DNA from: an uncultured bacterium
Lineage (GTDB): Bacteria; Bipolaricaulota; Bipolaricaulia; UBA7950; UBA9294
Direction: 5' to 3'
Assembly: GCA_903859225.1 (NCBI GenBank)
Contig: CAIOLV010000022.1
Location: forward strand, 1-8,869
Length of the DNA: 8,869 bases
Numbering within the stretch: the stretch's first letter is position 1; every line of letters begins with the position of its first letter. This document shows, one piece after another, positions 6,561 through 8,869 of the stretch. Position numbers and translations under genes: made by a program. Under the pieces are notes generated by a model. That model ran no database searches and was not told the DNA's origin. It saw only the letters and a list, made by a program, of their open reading frames with translations.

Positions 6561-8869
6561 CGGTCCTCGGATCCGAGCGACGACTCCTCTTCGGACTGGA
6601 GGGGCTCGATCTCCACTGCCGGCGGAGGCGCGTCCTCCTTGCGGGCGTGCGGCCGGCGTCGCCGCGAGTCTGCCTCCTGCTGCGTTCCCTGCTCGTGCGG
6701 GGCGTCGGCCTCCCGTCGTCGTTCGCTCCGCGGCGCCTCGGCACGCGGTGCTTCGGGACGTTGTCCCTCGGCGCGCGGCGCCGCCGCGTCATGGTCCGGC
6801 TCGGCCGGGGTCGACGTTCGCTCGGGCTCGCGCTTCTTCGTGCCCTCGGGCTCGATGCGGCGCAGCTTGTAGCGGCCCCGCTCGTCGATGTTCAAGACCT
6901 CGACCTTCACGGGGTCGCCGGTGTGTACCACGTCGGTCACGCGGCGCACGTAATCCTCGGACAGGGCCGAGATGTGGATGAGGCCCGTGACGTCGGGCGC
7001 GAGCTCGACGAAGGCGCCGTAATCCGTGGTGTTCGTCACGGTGCCGTCGATGATGTCGCCCTCCTTAATCTGGACAGACGGAGCGGAGTCCGCTCGCTTC
7101 TCGCTGCTGCCGCGGCGGGGACCCTCGCGGTCTCCGCGATCGCTTCGGCGGCCGCGCGGCTCGCGGGTCCGCGGCTCATGAGTGCCCGGCTCCTCGCCTT
7201 CCTCCAGGCGCCGCAGGTCGGGGCGGCCCATCTTGTCCTGGCCGATGACCTCAATCGTGATCTCGTCGCCCACGGAAACGATGTCGCGGACGTTCTCCAC
7301 GAAACCCGAAGCTAGGTTCGAAACGTGGACGAGGCCTTCGCCGCCGCCCCGCAGCTCGACGAACGCTCCGAAGTCGACGATGCGGGTCACGTGCGTCTTC
7401 AGGACCGTCCCGACCTCCAACTCGGAGGTTAGGTCCTCGACGCGCTCCTTGGCTGCGGTCGCCGACGCTCCGTCGACGGAGGCGATCCTCACGGTGCCGT
7501 CGTCGGCGATGTCGATCTGGGCGCCGGTGTCCTCGATAATCTGGCGGATCGTCTTGCCTCCGGGTCCGATGACGAGGCCGATCTTGTCAACGGGGATTGT
7601 GATCGTGATCAGCTTCGGCGCGTACGGCGAGAGCTCGGCGCGAGGAGCGGCGATGGCGCGCTCCATCTCATCAAGAACGGCCGTACGTGCCCGCTTCGCT
7701 TGGTTGAGAGCTTGGCCGAGGGTGGCGCTGTCGATGCCGCCGACCTTCACGTCGAGTTGGAAGCCCGTCACGCCATCGCGCGTGCCAACGACCTTGAAGT
7801 CCATGTCCCCGAAATGGTCCTCGGTGCCGAGGATGTCGGTGAGAATGACGCGGCGATTCGACATCGGGTCCTCGATCATGCCCATCGCCACGCCGGCCAC
7901 CGGCTTCCGGATCGGGACTCCTGCGTCCATCATCGCGAGCGACGCGCTGCATACCGTAGCCATCGACGAAGAACCGTTCGACTCCAGGATCTCCGATACG
8001 ACGCGAACGACATACGGGAACTCTTCCTCACTCGGAATGACGGCCTGGAGAGAGTTCTCAGCCAGATAGCCATGTCCGATGGACCGGCGGTTGGGGGACC
8101 CCATGCGGCCCACTTCGCCGACCGAGAACGGCGGGAAGTTGTAGTGCAGCATGAACCGCTTCCGCCCGTCCAGCATCATCTGGTCGATGATCTGCTCGTC
8201 GGTGCGGGTCGCGCCGAGAGTGACGATCCCCAGACTCTGGGTCTCGCCGCGCGTGAACAGCGACGAGCCGTGCGTGCGTGGCAGAACCCCGACGCGGCAC
8301 GAGATGGGTCGGATGTCCTCCGGCCCTCGTCCGTCCAGACGGAGGCCTCGGTCCAGGATCTGCCGACGCATGTACTCCTTCAGGAGCTTGTCCACTGCGG
8401 CGCCGACTCCTGCGGCGCTTGCAGGCAGCACGACCCCGTTCGGGTCACGCAATGCCAGCTTTTCCACGGCCCGCTCGCGAAGGATGTCGACGAAGTCCGC
8501 CCGCGCCTGCTTGCTTCCCAAGGTGTGAAGGTTCGGGAACTCGTTCCACACGAGATCGCGCACCTGATCGACGTTCACGCCGGCGGAGGCAGGCGCGGGT
8601 TCGACGACCACTTTCACGGGGGCAACTCGCTCGGTGAACCGCTTCTGCAGATCGATGAGTTGTCGGATCGCGGCGTGAGCCAGTTCGATCGCATCGACGA
8701 CGTCGGCCTCGGACAACTCGTCCATCATGCCTTCGACCATCGTGACCGTTCTCTCCGTGCCCGCGACGGAGATGTCCACTCCGCTCGCCGCGAGGGCATC
8801 GCCGTCGGGGTTGACGACCAGCTTGCCGTCCTTCCGCCCGACCTTGACAGCCGCAATCGGCCCCTGGAA
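6554..8869 (-). CDS. pnp: Polyribonucleotide nucleotidyltransferase with two S1 domains (N-terminus outside window)
   Basis: PNPase: phosphorolytic 3'-to-5' RNA degradation releasing nucleoside diphosphates, normally as a cytoplasmic trimer. The visible 771 residues start in the end of the first RNase PH domain (GPIAAVKVGRKDGKLVVNP, 8863-8807); about 130-140 residues lie beyond the edge. An alpha-helical domain follows (about 8716-8360), then the catalytic second RNase PH domain (8341-7670). The latter shows LPRTHGSSLFTRGETQ, LHYNFPPFSVGE, SNGSSSMA and EDHFGDMDFK; the last holds the equivalents of E. coli Asp486, Asp492 and Lys494. Next come a KH domain with GPGG (about 7624-7430) and a first S1 domain (7417-7202). 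A 43-residue charged linker precedes a second S1 domain (7066-6851), and a 98-residue tail rich in Arg, Pro, Glu and Ala ends the protein. One S1 is usual. The usual RREIGHG reads RRSIGHG here. The M16 gene overlaps its stop. Confidence 0.97.
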   Translation of the reverse strand, partial: FQGPIAAVKVGRKDGKLVVNPDGDALAASGVDISVAGTERTVTMVEGMMDELSEADVVDAIELAHAAIRQLIDLQKRFTERVAPVKVVVEPAPASAGVNVDQVRDLVWNEFPNLHTLGSKQARADFVDILRERAVEKLALRDPNGVVLPASAAGVGAAVDKLLKEYMRRQILDRGLRLDGRGPEDIRPISCRVGVLPRTHGSSLFTRGETQSLGIVTLGATRTDEQIIDQMMLDGRKRFMLHYNFPPFSVGEVGRMGSPNRRSIGHGYLAENSLQAVIPSEEEFPYVVRVVSEILESNGSSSMATVCSASLAMMDAGVPIRKPVAGVAMGMIEDPMSNRRVILTDILGTEDHFGDMDFKVVGTRDGVTGFQLDVKVGGIDSATLGQALNQAKRARTAVLDEMERAIAAPRAELSPYAPKLITITIPVDKIGLVIGPGGKTIRQIIEDTGAQIDIADDGTVRIASVDGASATAAKERVEDLTSELEVGTVLKTHVTRIVDFGAFVELRGGGEGLVHVSNLASGFVENVRDIVSVGDEITIEVIGQDKMGRPDLRRLEEGEEPGTHEPRTREPRGRRSDRGDREGPRRGSSEKRADSAPSVQIKEGDIIDGTVTNTTDYGAFVELAPDVTGLIHISALSEDYVRRVTDVVHTGDPVKVEVLNIDERGRYKLRRIEPEGTKKREPERTSTPAEPDHDAAAPRAEGQRPEAPRAEAPRSERRREADAPHEQGTQQEADSRRRRPHARKEDAPPPAVEIEPLQSEEESSLGSEDRW

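Overview
The window comes from a GC-rich bacterial chromosome (roughly two thirds G+C by eye). Gene starts carry AGGAG-type ribosome binding sites and GTG starts are common. The order pnp, M16 zinc peptidase and coaD, together with an Arg/Pro-rich PNPase tail, best suits Actinomycetota. The two S1 domains and the coaD placement hint at a less-studied class (Coriobacteriia- or Thermoleophilia-like), but this is inference with low confidence. No rRNA, tRNA, CRISPR array, insertion sequence or prophage gene was seen.

The left half (about 1-4714) is on the plus strand and looks accessory. It holds a tandem-GNAT acetyltransferase whose start lies outside the window, then a second and different tandem-GNAT protein with a degenerate first half. 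A polytopic membrane acyltransferase of the acyltransferase-3 type follows, and then a DHA3-type (macrolide-efflux-like) major facilitator exporter. The gaps are 81-166 bp by the chosen starts. Two of them contain plausible sigma70-type promoters, so these genes may be separate units rather than one tight operon. Three acyl-transfer enzymes beside an exporter suggest modification and export of small molecules, possibly detoxification or antibiotic resistance. No substrate can be read from the sequence.

The right half (4770-8869) is on the minus strand and is housekeeping. Transcription runs leftward: pnp (N-terminus beyond the window edge), then an M16 peptidase whose GTG start overlaps the pnp stop by 7 bp, then coaD 42 bp further on. 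The PNPase is unusual in carrying two S1 RNA-binding domains after its KH domain, separated by a charged linker and followed by a long Arg/Pro/Glu/Ala-rich tail. The two halves converge across only 55 bp with no clear intrinsic terminator.

No stretch above 300 bp lacks a gene. No wholly new system was found. The main points for a second look are the double-S1 PNPase, the acyltransferase/exporter neighbourhood, and the domain duplication inside the first acetyltransferase.
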